Shown in pieces: positions 27,091-35,260 of a stretch of 64,000 nucleotides of DNA (position 1 is its first letter; each line of letters starts with the position of its first letter). The stretch is from Pseudomonas sp. GR 6-02 (GTDB lineage: Bacteria; Pseudomonadota; Gammaproteobacteria; Pseudomonadales; Pseudomonadaceae). The position numbers were made by a program, and so were the translations under genes. The notes beneath the pieces were generated by a model that was not told where the DNA came from, searched no databases, and saw only the letters and a program-made list of their open reading frames with translations. The DNA lies in NCBI RefSeq assembly GCF_001655615.1, contig NZ_CP011567.1, forward strand, positions 6,358,001 through 6,422,000. The letters are read 5' to 3'.

Positions 27091-27384
27091 CGCTACGATC
27101 AGCGCGGCAACTGCATCGCCGAAACCGATCCGCTGGGCCACATCACGCGATACCGCTACGACACCCACGGCCAGGTCGTCGAGATCATCGACGCCACCGG
27201 CAAAAGCAAAAAGCTGCGCTGGAACCCGTTCGGCCAGTTGGTGGAACACATTGATTGCTCGGGTTATCCGACGCGGTTCAGCTACGACAACCGGGGCTAT
27301 CTGCAAACCATCACCGATGCCCTCGGCGAACGCACCCAATTCAGCTACGACGCCCAGGGACGGTTGCTCAGCAGCCAATTGCCG
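27091..27384 (+). pseudogene. rhs YD-repeat fragment (294 bp)
   Basis: Matches rhs 18814-19107 base for base apart from a few substitutions (residues about 662-759, e.g. D-A-T-G-K-S-K-K-L-R-W-N-P-F-G-Q-L). It is joined on its left to the truncated SUKH-like gene. Too short to function; it offers homology for recombination with the intact rhs. Confidence 0.9.
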
Positions 27385-27414
27385 CAGTGGTCGCTTACCT
27401 GCGCGACAATGCCG

Positions 27415-27495
27415 TACACACCAGCCAGCCCTCGATGACGCCGGCTGCCATGCAAAAGCATACCGTGTACGACTTCGCCGCCAACCTGCTGACGG
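27415..27495 (+). pseudogene. Second rhs fragment, joined after internal deletion
   Basis: Matches rhs about 19913-19992 (coding T-S-Q-P-S-x-x-P-A-A-x-Q-K-H), so about 800 bases of rhs between it and the preceding fragment are absent. About 30 bases of unmatched DNA lie between the two. It abuts an Imm11-like gene. Confidence 0.75.
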
Positions 27496-27526
27496 TCGGT
27501 GTTTATTACGGCCAGGAAAATCAAAC

Positions 27527-28138
27527 ATGATTTTAAGTTGGAAAGCCCCTGCTTATTACAGCGAACAACTGATCGGTTCGTATGACATCGAAAGCGGTTC
27601 TTATGAAACCGCCGGTTCGAATTTTGACTACCTGTCATTGTTGGCGGGAAAACCCTATCCATTGAATATGGACAAGCCAAAGGTCTATTTTCCGTGCAAG
27701 AAAAAAAAGTTTCTTGCGTATGACTGCCTATGGCTACTTGGGGGAGTCCCACTAGTCACTGAGCGACTTGCGGATTTTCTCACCCATCAATCTGCTCAGG
27801 ACATTCAGCTCATTCAACCTGCTGTCGTCATTGCAGACGGGGAAGAGGTCGACGAAGCTTTTTTCATAGTGAATGCAATCAATACCGTCAACGCGATAGA
27901 TCAAGGGCAATCTGCCGCTGAACGGGATGATGACGGATCGATCATCTATTTCACTAAAACCTGGTTCCTGGACGGTGCTGCCGGCATGCGCGGAATCGCT
28001 CGTGAGCCAGAGTCAGGAGACCTTCTGATCTCTCAGCAGTTGGCCGATTCTATGATCGAGAAAAAATTCAAAAATAACAAAGGCTTGGGTTTCTATATCG
28101 CCAACCGCACGTTTGTCCCTTATAAAAATCAGGCCTAG
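27527..28138 (+). CDS. Imm11-like (DUF1629) immunity protein
   Basis: From the ATG at 27527 (CAGGAAAA upstream) the product has 203 residues, starting MILSWKAPAYYSEQLIGSYD. The layout resembles Imm11/DUF1629 immunity proteins: 'YDCLWLLGG', a central 'FFIVNAINTVNAIDQGQS' and a late 'SGDLLISQQLADSMIEKKFKN'. The longer frame from 26978 through rhs sequence is a mosaic and not expected to be translated whole. No partner toxin remains, so it is an orphan immunity gene. Confidence 0.65.
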   Translation: MILSWKAPAYYSEQLIGSYDIESGSYETAGSNFDYLSLLAGKPYPLNMDKPKVYFPCKKKKFLAYDCLWLLGGVPLVTERLADFLTHQSAQDIQLIQPAVVIADGEEVDEAFFIVNAINTVNAIDQGQSAAERDDDGSIIYFTKTWFLDGAAGMRGIAREPESGDLLISQQLADSMIEKKFKNNKGLGFYIANRTFVPYKNQA

Positions 28139-28151
28139 GCTTCTGGCCCCC

Positions 28152-28176
28152 ATGATGGCCGACATTTTTAGGGGCG
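28152..28176 (+). pseudogene. Fragment of the rhs 5' end
   Basis: ATGATGGCCGACATT and the following bases match rhs 16885-16909 (residues about 19-27), with mismatches after the first 15 bases. It lies a few bases before a core-shell rhs fragment, so nearly the whole rhs gene is deleted between them. Confidence 0.65.
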
Positions 28177-28181
28177 GCTCT

Positions 28182-28394
28182 GGGTTGGTGGTGCACAACA
28201 AACTGCTGACCTATCAGGACAAACGTTACCGCTATGACGCGTTTGGCCGGATGATCGAAGAACGCAGTACTAAACGGGGCGTGCAGCGCTTCGGTTACGA
28301 CGCCGAAAGCCGGTTGATTGAAGTGCGCAATGAAAACGGTAGCGTGGTCAGGATGACCTACGACCCGCTGGGTCGGCGCATCGAAAAAACCGTC
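28182..28394 (+). pseudogene. rhs core fragment (213 bp)
   Basis: Matches rhs about 20150-20362 (residues about 1107-1176, including R-Y-D-A-F-G-R-M-I-E and Y-D-P-L-G-R-R-I-E-K-T-V) at over 90 percent by eye. After it comes about 95 bases of unassigned DNA and then an immunity-like gene; the tip itself is missing. Confidence 0.9.
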
Positions 28395-28490
28395 ATGGTG
28401 ACTACCACCCGAAAGGCCGCAATGGAAAACGAGTCGGCGGCAGGAAGGCATGGGGTGGTGGGTCATCTTGTAGAAAATAAGGAATCACTG

Positions 28491-28847
28491 ATGAAAAAGA
28501 TGAAAGGCATCACCGACCTATTCAGCACGATCAATTCCGTTACCGATAATGACTGGATCTATACAAATTTGGACGAATGGGAGCAGCAACCAGAAAATGC
28601 GGTTTTCTATCTCATTACCGAAGATGAAATTGATGATCTAGAAGAGGATGACAAAACCGTAGAAAACAGCGCCGGAGAAACCATTCCTAAGTCGCTGGAA
28701 AAAGAAAATGTAGAGACCTGGGTTGACGTGCAAACCCTTCAAGCCATATCGCAGATAATTCAGAAAAAAATAAAGACCCCTGATAGCGCCATTTTGATCC
28801 AGGCAATCAATCACTATCGAGAATACGACGACTTCATGGAGGCTTGA
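28491..28847 (+). CDS. Orphan immunity protein related to the one at 25255
   Basis: A 118-residue very acidic protein starting MKKMKGITDLFSTINSV behind AAGGAATC. 'N-D-W-I-Y-T-N-L-D' and the end 'A-I-N-H-Y-R-E-Y-D-D-F-M-E-A' parallel 'A-G-W-L-Y-V-D-T-D' and 'A-V-T-Y-Y-L-E-N-D-D-F-L-D' of the WHH-tip immunity protein at 25255. No WHH tip is left here, so it is probably a retained orphan immunity gene. A longer in-frame ORF from 28113 includes rhs debris and is not preferred. Confidence 0.6.
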   Translation: MKKMKGITDLFSTINSVTDNDWIYTNLDEWEQQPENAVFYLITEDEIDDLEEDDKTVENSAGETIPKSLEKENVETWVDVQTLQAISQIIQKKIKTPDSAILIQAINHYREYDDFMEA

Positions 28848-29027
28848 TTTTTTCCAACAAAAGCGGGCATTTGAACCAGTTGGAGTGCCTGTTTTTAAGG
28901 AAATACAGGGTCTGACCCTGAGGAATGGGGTTGGGGTTGTGTCCAGTTCAAACTTCGCAAGAAGACCGTTTCAGGAAGAATACGAACCAAATCCAGTACC
29001 GGTCGACTTTGCTGACAAGAGGCTTTC

Positions 29028-29639
29028 ATGTTCTATACCCTTGCATTCAAGAAAGACAAAAACTGCCCCACCTTCATTGATGGCGTCATTCATGAGTCGT
29101 TCAGCCCTGGCGCCTATGACGATGCGATGGATGCCGACTGGCACGACGCGGGCCCCGACGAAGCTCTCGCTCCCCTCCCGAAAAAGCTGGTGCTGATTAC
29201 CAAGGACAAGCGCTATGACTTTGACTTTTGCACTGCCTTTGAGGGGCATATTGTCAGTGAGCGCTTCCTGAAAGTCTTCCAGACCCTCAAGACTTCCCGA
29301 TGGGAGATCGCAGAACTGGAGATTGTCAACCCAAAAGGCGTTTCGGTCGCACAGCGCCAATATTTTTTTATGCGCCAGCAACGAATAGACAAGGAGCCTG
29401 TGGACGTGATCGATCAGACACAGTCGAAGATTAATTTTCGAGCGAGCGGCGAAATCAAAAATATCATCAGCCTGACAATCAAAGAAAATGTCAGCATCGA
29501 TTTTTTTAGTATCGATGAAATAACTTTACTTGGATTCGTATTTCTTTCGCCTCACGCCGCCACTGTGCTTAAAGAACTAGATCTGGTAGGTGCAGAAGTG
29601 GTCGATACGGAGAAGGTCGGCTCAATAGATAGAGCCTAG
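29028..29639 (+). CDS. Putative Imm11/Imm43-like immunity protein
   Basis: A 203-residue soluble protein starting MFYTLAFKKDKNCPTFIDGV, with AAGAGG upstream. Length and pattern ('ALAPLPKKLVLITKDKRYDF', then 'GHIVSERFLKVFQTL') recall DUF1629-type immunity proteins. The preceding 100 bases contain a frame ending in TGA at 29013, possibly the tail of a lost toxin. Family assignment is tentative. Confidence 0.55.
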   Translation: MFYTLAFKKDKNCPTFIDGVIHESFSPGAYDDAMDADWHDAGPDEALAPLPKKLVLITKDKRYDFDFCTAFEGHIVSERFLKVFQTLKTSRWEIAELEIVNPKGVSVAQRQYFFMRQQRIDKEPVDVIDQTQSKINFRASGEIKNIISLTIKENVSIDFFSIDEITLLGFVFLSPHAATVLKELDLVGAEVVDTEKVGSIDRA

Positions 29640-29724
29640 GTTTCACTCAGCATGCAGGTGATTACCCTTTTCAAGATCCAACTAACCGAAACCAAACCAA
29701 TCGATTTACTCAAGGGCGGCTGAA

Positions 29725-30258
29725 TTGATCCCTTATAAAAAAGTGGATCTGAACGGTGAGGATCCATTAACGCTGAGATTAATGATGCTCGAAAACACAT
29801 TTTCGAATGACGAGGCGGCCATTACGCCAGCGGATCTGGATCACCTGGAATGCGCCATTGGTAAGAAGCTACCGACGCCCTTTAAAAACCATTATCTCAA
29901 GTACAACGTAGGTGTACCGGAGCGGACCTATTGGGTCAGCGAAGATTTTGACGAGCCACTGGAAGTGGCTGCATTCAAGCCAATTCCCGGTGGCGACTCC
30001 TCGCTGCTATCCACCTACCAGTTGATGCTAAAAAAACAGGTACTTCCTGCACACCTTCTGCCTTTCGCGAACGACTGGGGTGGTAACTTCTTTTGCCTGA
30101 ATCTTGATACGGAGGCCGTTAGTTACTTCACCACTGACAGCTTTGATAGTGACCTAAGCCCTGAAGAAAATCAGGCTGAATCCGAAAAGCTGGTCTGCTC
30201 GAATTTCCTCCAGTTTGTTCAAGGCCTGATCGATGAGGAAGATTTGGACGAGGAATGA
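29725..30258 (+). CDS. SMI1/KNR4 (SUKH) family immunity protein
   Basis: A 177-residue acidic protein. The SUKH pattern is clear: 'ITPADLDHLECAIGKKLPTP' then F-K-N-H-Y-L-K-Y-N (about 33-61), and 'LPFANDWGGNFFCLNL' (about 112-127) followed by 'FTTDSFDSD'. SUKH proteins neutralise varied nuclease and deaminase tips. The start is a TTG at 29725 behind AGGGCGG; no ATG fits better. Last gene of the AT-rich island; its toxin is not present. Confidence 0.75.
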   Translation: MIPYKKVDLNGEDPLTLRLMMLENTFSNDEAAITPADLDHLECAIGKKLPTPFKNHYLKYNVGVPERTYWVSEDFDEPLEVAAFKPIPGGDSSLLSTYQLMLKKQVLPAHLLPFANDWGGNFFCLNLDTEAVSYFTTDSFDSDLSPEENQAESEKLVCSNFLQFVQGLIDEEDLDEE

Positions 30259-30259
30259 G

Positions 30260-30373
30260 GCGCTCAGCCGCCTGGCCGATGGGGTGCATTTGTTGGTGGA
30301 GCGCGCGCTGGATCACCTGAATGAGCCGGAAATAGCAGCGATTCTCGCCAGGAAACAAAGTCGAGTCGGCTGA
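30260..30373 (+). pseudogene. GC-rich coding tail at island edge
   Basis: An open frame of 37 codons ending in TGA at 30371 encodes L-A-D-G-V-H-L-L-V-E-R-A-L-D-H-L-N-E-P-E-I-A-A-I and onward. It has core-like GC-rich codons, unlike the island. It has no start and looks like the 3' end of a chromosomal gene cut by the island. Not recognised. Confidence 0.35.
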
Positions 30374-30385
30374 TCCGCCAGACAG

Positions 30386-30426
30386 AAAAAATGGGCACCC
30401 AACCTCGTTGGCGTGCCCATTTTTTA
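30386..30426. terminator. Bidirectional terminator after HU gene
   Basis: ATGGGCAC-CCAAC and GTTGG-C-GTGCCCAT form a long stem flanked by A's on the left and T's on the right (30391-30420), so it can end the minus-strand HU transcript and transcripts from the island. Confidence 0.85.
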
Positions 30427-30461
30427 TCCCGCTCGCCCGCTGTGCGGGAAGTCGGTGCGTG

Positions 30462-30737
30462 TTACGGATTAACGCTGTCTTTCAACGACTTGCCTGGCTT
30501 GAACGCAACAGTGTTGCTGGCCTTGATCTTCACCGGCTCACCGGTTTGCGGGTTTTTGCCGGTGCGGGCACCGCGATGGCGTTGCAGGAAGGTGCCGAAG
30601 CCCACCAGCGTGACGCTATCCTTGCGATGCAGAGCGCCGGTGATTTCTTCGAGAACGGCGTTGAGAACGCGATTGGCCTGTTCTTTGGTGAGATCTGCTT
30701 TTTCCGCGATGGCAGCGGCGAGTTCTGGTTTACGCAT
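30462..30737 (-). CDS. HU-family nucleoid protein
   Basis: DNA-bending histone-like protein of 91 residues, starting MRKPELAAAIAEKADLTKEQ. It has the HU arm 'GFGTFLQRHRGARTGKNPQTG' split around residues 46-66. It is the single-chain HU type encoded beside rubredoxin reductase in Pseudomonas. The start at 30737 follows AAAGGGG. It is read toward the bidirectional terminator at 30386 and is monocistronic. Confidence 0.95.
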   Translation of the reverse strand: MRKPELAAAIAEKADLTKEQANRVLNAVLEEITGALHRKDSVTLVGFGTFLQRHRGARTGKNPQTGEPVKIKASNTVAFKPGKSLKDSVNP

Positions 30738-30929
30738 GAGTGAAGCCCCTTTGACGGTTTTTTGTTGTTATGTCCGTGCTGTTCTCGTTGGAACAGCGCC
30801 CAAGGCGCCGCAGGTGCTCTACTCTGCGGCAGACGGGAATGAGGATGGCATGCGCGCAAGAGCGGCGCCAGTCTCCCCGCGACCTTTGTGGGGGCAAAAA
30901 CGGGGTGATTCCGACAGAACGACCGGCAT

Positions 30930-32078
30930 TTACGCCAACAGGGCCGGAAGTTCTTTGTTCAGGGCGAGTTTTTCCATCACCGCCGCGCCGGTCAGGGCAT
31001 AGCCCAGCAATTTGCCGGCGCTGTCGCGGCACAGCACCTTGATGTCCGCGCCCTGCCCTTCGACCGTCCAGACGCCCTCCGGGCCCCGTGGTGGCGGGGA
31101 AACCACCAATGGGCAGACCGGGGTTTTCACGGTGATCGGCATCGGGCCGTAACTCACCGCCGTAGGGTTTCCGGCGAGGGTCTGGGCCAGCGCTCTCGCA
31201 CAGCTCATGAGGGGCATGACGTACAACAGATTCAGCCCATCGACCTCGGCGCAATCGCCCAGGGCGTAGATGTTGGCGTGAGAGGTTTTCAGGTGACGGT
31301 CAACCACCACGCCACGATTGACCTGCACCCCGGCAGCGGCCGCCAGGTCGATGCGCGGACGCAGACCGATGGCTGACACCACTACGTCGCAAGGGATGAC
31401 CTGGCCGTCAGACAGATGCGCTTCCAGGCCGTCCGCCACTCGCTGCAAGCGATTGAGCACCGGCCCGAGGTGGAAGCGCGCGCCCAGGCTTTCCAGGCCG
31501 GCCTGGACCGCAGCGGCCGCCGCCGGGTGGAGCAAGGTCGGCATGACTTGTTCGCAGGGCGCAACCAGTTGCACTTCGTAGCCACCGAGAATCAGGTCGT
31601 TGGCAAATTCGCAGCCAATCAAACCGGCGCCCAGCAGCAGCACCCGACGCTTGCCGGCCGCCGCCGCGCGAAAACGTGCGTAGTCTTCAAGGTCGTTGAT
31701 TGGGAAAACCGCGTCGGCCGCGTCGCCTTCGATCGGCACGCGCACGGTTTCCGCGCCCCAGGCCAGGATCAGGTCACGATAGATCACTGATTCTTCGCCG
31801 ATCCACAGGCGCTTGTGGCCCGGATCGATGCCACTGATGCGCGTGTGAGTGCGCACTTCGGCCTTCAACTGCTCGGCCATGGCACCCGGTTCGGCCATGC
31901 TCAGGCCATCGGCGTCTTTATTCTTGCCGAAGCCGGTGGAAAGCATCGGCTTGGAGTAGGAGCGTCCGTCATCTGCGGTAATCAACAGCAGCGGGGTTTC
32001 GCCATCGAGTTTGCGAAACTCCCGGGCCAGGTTGTAGCCAGCCAGCCCAGTGCCGACGATCACGACAGGTGCGTTCAT
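30930..32078 (-). CDS. rubB: Rubredoxin-NAD+ reductase
   Basis: FAD flavoprotein that passes electrons from NADH to rubredoxin. The 382-residue product has an N-terminal FAD motif V-G-T-G-L-A-G-Y, an NAD motif [12 protein letters not shown] near 146-157, and the late FAD contact I-Y-A-L-G-D-C-A-E. It starts 18 bases after the rubredoxin gene ends and is surely co-transcribed with it. Confidence 0.93.
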   Translation of the reverse strand: MNAPVVIVGTGLAGYNLAREFRKLDGETPLLLITADDGRSYSKPMLSTGFGKNKDADGLSMAEPGAMAEQLKAEVRTHTRISGIDPGHKRLWIGEESVIYRDLILAWGAETVRVPIEGDAADAVFPINDLEDYARFRAAAAGKRRVLLLGAGLIGCEFANDLILGGYEVQLVAPCEQVMPTLLHPAAAAAVQAGLESLGARFHLGPVLNRLQRVADGLEAHLSDGQVIPCDVVVSAIGLRPRIDLAAAAGVQVNRGVVVDRHLKTSHANIYALGDCAEVDGLNLLYVMPLMSCARALAQTLAGNPTAVSYGPMPITVKTPVCPLVVSPPPRGPEGVWTVEGQGADIKVLCRDSAGKLLGYALTGAAVMEKLALNKELPALLA

Positions 32079-32096
32079 TCCTAGCTCCTTGGATGC

Positions 32097-32264
32097 TTAG
32101 TTGATTTCAATCATTTCAAAATCCATTTTGCCCACGCCGCAGTCCGGGCACAGCCAGTCTTCCGGCACGTCCTGCCACGGTGTGCCCGCCGCAATACCGT
32201 CGTCCGGCCAGCCTTCGGCTTCGTTATAGATCAGGCCGCAGACCACACATTGCCACTTTTTCAT
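32097..32264 (-). CDS. rubA: Rubredoxin
   Basis: A 55-residue small iron protein, [19 protein letters not shown] at its start. Two Cys pairs, C6-V-V-C9-G and C39-P-D-C42-G, bind the single iron, and the intervening '[17 protein letters not shown]' is diagnostic. First gene of the rubA-rubB unit. The role is electron transfer; the partner oxidase is not in the window. Confidence 0.97.
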   Translation of the reverse strand: MKKWQCVVCGLIYNEAEGWPDDGIAAGTPWQDVPEDWLCPDCGVGKMDFEMIEIN

Positions 32265-32464
32265 TCAGGTATTTCCTCGGGATTCAGGCTTTTGCCGGCG
32301 CGAACGGTCGATAGATGAAGCGTTGCCGTCCGGCTCAGGGCGTTTTGTACTGATCGGGCCCGACAGATGCAAGCCTGTTCGGCGCAACGGCAGGCCGGAT
32401 CAATCAAACTCGCCGCCTGACATGGTAAGCTCGCCGCCTCATTTGCTGCCAATAATGACTCACT

Positions 32465-33028
32465 GTGCCGCACTCAAAAGCCCCCTCCCCGACGCCGCTC
32501 TGGCTTTCTCAAAGCCAACTGATGCCCCGCCCCGACACGTCTACGCTCGATTGGTTGTTCGATGAAGGGTCACTGACCCGACGCCTGACCCGTTTGTCGA
32601 ATGACGGTTTCAGCGTCACGCCGCTGTTCGAAGGCTGGCAATCGCTGCGCGCCGACGAATGTGCCGCGCTGGAGCTGGCCGAAGGCAGCGAAGGCTGGGT
32701 GCGCGAGGTGTATCTGCGCGGCCACGGTGAAGCTTGGGTGTTTGCCCGCAGCGTGGCGGCGCGTAGCGCGCTGCAGGGCGACGGATTGCATATGGATGAG
32801 CTGGGTAGCCGTTCTCTGGGCGAACTGCTGTTTTGCGATCGGGCGTTTCAGCGCCGGGCCATCGAGGTTTGTCACTATCCTCAAGCGTGGTTGCCGATGG
32901 AGGCTCAGGCGCCTGAACTGTGGGGCCGGCGCTCACGTTTCGACCGTGGCGCCCTGAGCGTGCTGGTGGCCGAGGTTTTCCTGCCGACCCTGTGGAGCGC
33001 CGCCCGCGCGCATCCGGAGAACTGCTGA
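32465..33028 (+). CDS. ubiC: Chorismate pyruvate-lyase
   Basis: Makes 4-hydroxybenzoate and pyruvate from chorismate, the first step of ubiquinone synthesis. The 187-residue product contains the family core '[17 protein letters not shown]', '[19 protein letters not shown]' and '[16 protein letters not shown]'. GTG start at 32465. Its stop overlaps the ubiA start (TGATG), so the two enzymes for successive steps are coupled. Confidence 0.93.
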   Translation: MPHSKAPSPTPLWLSQSQLMPRPDTSTLDWLFDEGSLTRRLTRLSNDGFSVTPLFEGWQSLRADECAALELAEGSEGWVREVYLRGHGEAWVFARSVAARSALQGDGLHMDELGSRSLGELLFCDRAFQRRAIEVCHYPQAWLPMEAQAPELWGRRSRFDRGALSVLVAEVFLPTLWSAARAHPENC

Positions 33029-33918
33029 TGTACCAGAACCTGCTCAAGTCTCTGAACCGCGTGAATCCTCGGGCCTGGGATTTCATTCAGCTGACCCGCA
33101 TGGACAAGCCGATCGGCATTTACCTGCTGCTGTGGCCGACATTGTGGGCACTGTGGATTGCCGGTGAAGGTTCGCCGTCACTGGCCAATATCGTGATTTT
33201 CGTGCTCGGCGTGGTACTGACCCGTGCCGGCGGTTGCGTGATCAACGATTGGGCGGACCGCAAGGTCGATGGCCATGTGAAACGCACCGAGCAGCGGCCG
33301 CTGGTGAGCGGCAAGATCAGCTCCAAAGAAGCCCTGGTGTTCTTCGCGGTGCTGATGGGCGTGAGCTTCTTGCTGGTGCTGTGCACCAACGCGGCGACTG
33401 TCTGGCTGTCGCTGGGCGGTTTGGCCCTGGCCTTCACGTATCCGTTCATGAAGCGTTACACCTATTACCCGCAAGTGGTGCTGGGCGCGGCGTTCTCCTG
33501 GGGCATGCCGATGGCGTTCACTGCCGAGACTGGTGAGTTGCCGGCGACAGCCTGGTTGCTGTGGATCGCCAATTTGCTGTGGACCGTGGGCTACGACACC
33601 TATTACGCCATGACCGACCGCGACGATGACCTGAAGATCGGGGTGAAATCCACCGCGATCCTGTTTGGCGATGCCGACCGGGTGATCATTCTGACCTTGC
33701 AAGGCCTGGCGCTGGGCTGCCTGTTGCTGGCTGGCTCGAAATTCCATCTCGGTGGCTGGTTCCACCTTGGGTTGCTGGTGGCGGCAGGCTGCTTTGCGTG
33801 GGAGTTCTGGTACACCCGCAGCAAAGACCGGATGCGTTGCTTCCAGGCGTTTTTGCATAACCACTGGGCGGGGTTGGCGATTTTTGTGGGGATTGTGCTG
33901 GATTACGCATTACGTTGA
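33028..33918 (+). CDS. ubiA: 4-hydroxybenzoate polyprenyltransferase
   Basis: Integral membrane prenyltransferase that adds the polyprenyl tail to 4-hydroxybenzoate. From the ATG at 33028 the product has 296 residues with several hydrophobic helices. It carries the two Asp-rich Mg-binding motifs N-D-W-A-D-R-K-V-D and D-R-D-D-D-L-K-I-G. An upstream in-frame start at 32920 lies inside ubiC and is rejected. Confidence 0.97.
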   Translation: MYQNLLKSLNRVNPRAWDFIQLTRMDKPIGIYLLLWPTLWALWIAGEGSPSLANIVIFVLGVVLTRAGGCVINDWADRKVDGHVKRTEQRPLVSGKISSKEALVFFAVLMGVSFLLVLCTNAATVWLSLGGLALAFTYPFMKRYTYYPQVVLGAAFSWGMPMAFTAETGELPATAWLLWIANLLWTVGYDTYYAMTDRDDDLKIGVKSTAILFGDADRVIILTLQGLALGCLLLAGSKFHLGGWFHLGLLVAAGCFAWEFWYTRSKDRMRCFQAFLHNHWAGLAIFVGIVLDYALR

Positions 33919-33929
33919 CTGCGATTGAT

Positions 33930-33970
33930 CTGTAGCAGCTGCCGAACTCAGGCTTCGCCAGCTGCTACAG
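33930..33970. repeat. Inverted repeat after ubiA
   Basis: CTGTAGCAGCTG (33930-33941) and CAGCTGCTACAG (33959-33970) are perfect 12-base complements with a 17-base loop. No T-tract follows. It is one of several REP-like intergenic palindromes and may stabilise the ubiA 3' end. Confidence 0.75.
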
Positions 33971-33995
33971 ACTGTTTACAGGGCAGGCAAATCGC

Positions 33996-34379
33996 TTACT
34001 TGTGTTCGCCAATCACGTGCCACATTTTCATCATGCCGTCGCCTTTCATGTCTCCCGGCTTGCTGTCCATTTTGTAGGTGTACATTGGCTTACCGTCGTA
34101 AGTCCATTGCATCGTGCCGTCGTCACGCTTGATCGGCTTCCATTCACCCATGGGCTTGGCATCCATCGGAGCCATCATCGGCGGCCAGTTCTTCGCACAC
34201 TCACCCATGCACATCGACTTGCCGTCCTTGTCCTTGTCAAAGGTATACAAGGTCATACCCTTCTGATCGACCATCATGCCGCCTTTCATCATGGCGGGTT
34301 CTGCCGCAAAGGCCAGGGACGGCAGCGTTAACGCAGCCGTGACCAGCAGGACCTTCCAGGATTTAGCAATGTGATTCAT
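33996..34379 (-). CDS. Secreted lipoprotein_15/COG4315 repeat protein
   Basis: A 127-residue exported protein of unknown function. Signal peptide residues 1-25 end A-F-A-A. The mature part has two copies of the COG4315 pattern: 'GMTLYTFDKDKDGKSMCMGE' with C-A-K-N-W-P-P, and 'GKPMYTYKMDSKPGDMKGDG'. It is very Met- and Lys-rich. Such proteins are periplasmic; metal or redox roles have been suggested but not established. Divergent from phoB. Confidence 0.8.
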   Translation of the reverse strand: MNHIAKSWKVLLVTAALTLPSLAFAAEPAMMKGGMMVDQKGMTLYTFDKDKDGKSMCMGECAKNWPPMMAPMDAKPMGEWKPIKRDDGTMQWTYDGKPMYTYKMDSKPGDMKGDGMMKMWHVIGEHK

Positions 34380-34460
34380 GGAAACCTTCCTTTTGTGGTT
34401 GTCAGGATTCGGAATTAGAGCTTAGTTCAGGATCGCGACAATCGCAGGCCGGCTAAAATA

Positions 34461-34478
34461 CTGTCACACGACTGCAAT
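34461..34478 (+). promoter_or_regulatory. Pho box upstream of phoB
   Basis: CTGTCAC-ACGA-CTGCAAT matches the 7-4-7 PhoB site (two CTGTCAT-like halves 11 bases apart). It lies 54 bases before the phoB start, as expected for autoregulation. Confidence 0.75.
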
Positions 34479-34531
34479 AATTCCGTTATCTAATGCGGCG
34501 CAAGACAGTTAAATGACAAGAGGATTAAGGC

Positions 34532-35221
34532 ATGGTTGGCAGGAGCATTCTGATCGTCGACGACGAAGCGCCCATTCGCGAAATGATCGCCGTTGCGTTG
34601 GAAATGGCCGGCTATGACTGCCTGGAGGCGGAGAACTCACAGCAGGCCCATGCCATTATCGTCGACCGCAAACCGGACCTGATTCTGCTCGACTGGATGC
34701 TGCCCGGCACTTCCGGCATCGAGTTGGCCCGCCGCCTCAAGCGCGACGAACTGACCGGGGATATCCCGATCATCATGCTCACCGCCAAGGGCGAAGAGGA
34801 CAACAAGATCCAGGGCCTGGAAGTCGGCGCCGACGACTACATCACCAAACCGTTTTCCCCCCGCGAACTGGTGGCCCGCCTCAAAGCCGTGCTGCGTCGC
34901 GCCGGCCCGACCGATGGCGAAGCGCCGATCGAAGTCGGCGGCCTGCTGCTGGACCCGATCAGCCACCGCGTGACCATCGACGGCAAACCTGCCGAGATGG
35001 GCCCGACCGAGTACCGTTTGCTGCAATTCTTCATGACCCACCAGGAACGCGCCTACACCCGCGGCCAGTTGCTGGATCAGGTCTGGGGCGGCAATGTCTA
35101 CGTCGAAGAGCGCACTGTCGACGTGCACATCCGTCGCCTGCGCAAAGCCCTCGGCGATGCTTACGAAAATCTGGTACAAACCGTGCGCGGCACCGGCTAC
35201 CGGTTTTCCACCAAGGCCTGA
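34532..35221 (+). CDS. phoB: Phosphate response regulator PhoB
   Basis: OmpR-type response regulator of phosphate starvation. The 229-residue product has a receiver domain (acidic pocket D-D-E near 10-12, phospho-acceptor in L-L-D-W-M-L-P at about 54, Lys in T-K-P-F) and a winged helix ending '[16 protein letters not shown]'. ATG at 34532 after AAGAGGATTAAGG. With phoR it controls the pst genes in this window. Confidence 0.97.
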   Translation: MVGRSILIVDDEAPIREMIAVALEMAGYDCLEAENSQQAHAIIVDRKPDLILLDWMLPGTSGIELARRLKRDELTGDIPIIMLTAKGEEDNKIQGLEVGADDYITKPFSPRELVARLKAVLRRAGPTDGEAPIEVGGLLLDPISHRVTIDGKPAEMGPTEYRLLQFFMTHQERAYTRGQLLDQVWGGNVYVEERTVDVHIRRLRKALGDAYENLVQTVRGTGYRFSTKA

Positions 35222-35260
35222 ACAGACCGCCAGCCTCGCTGACAAGGACGCATATTTTCC

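Noticed and set aside
26803..27438. 211-codon chimeric frame running through rhs debris
   Set aside because: It joins unrelated pieces in several original frames; only the rhs part is meaningful.
20850..30260. Transposon or integrase driving the toxin island
   Set aside because: No transposase, integrase, terminal repeats or attachment site were recognised; rhs homology explains the junctions better.
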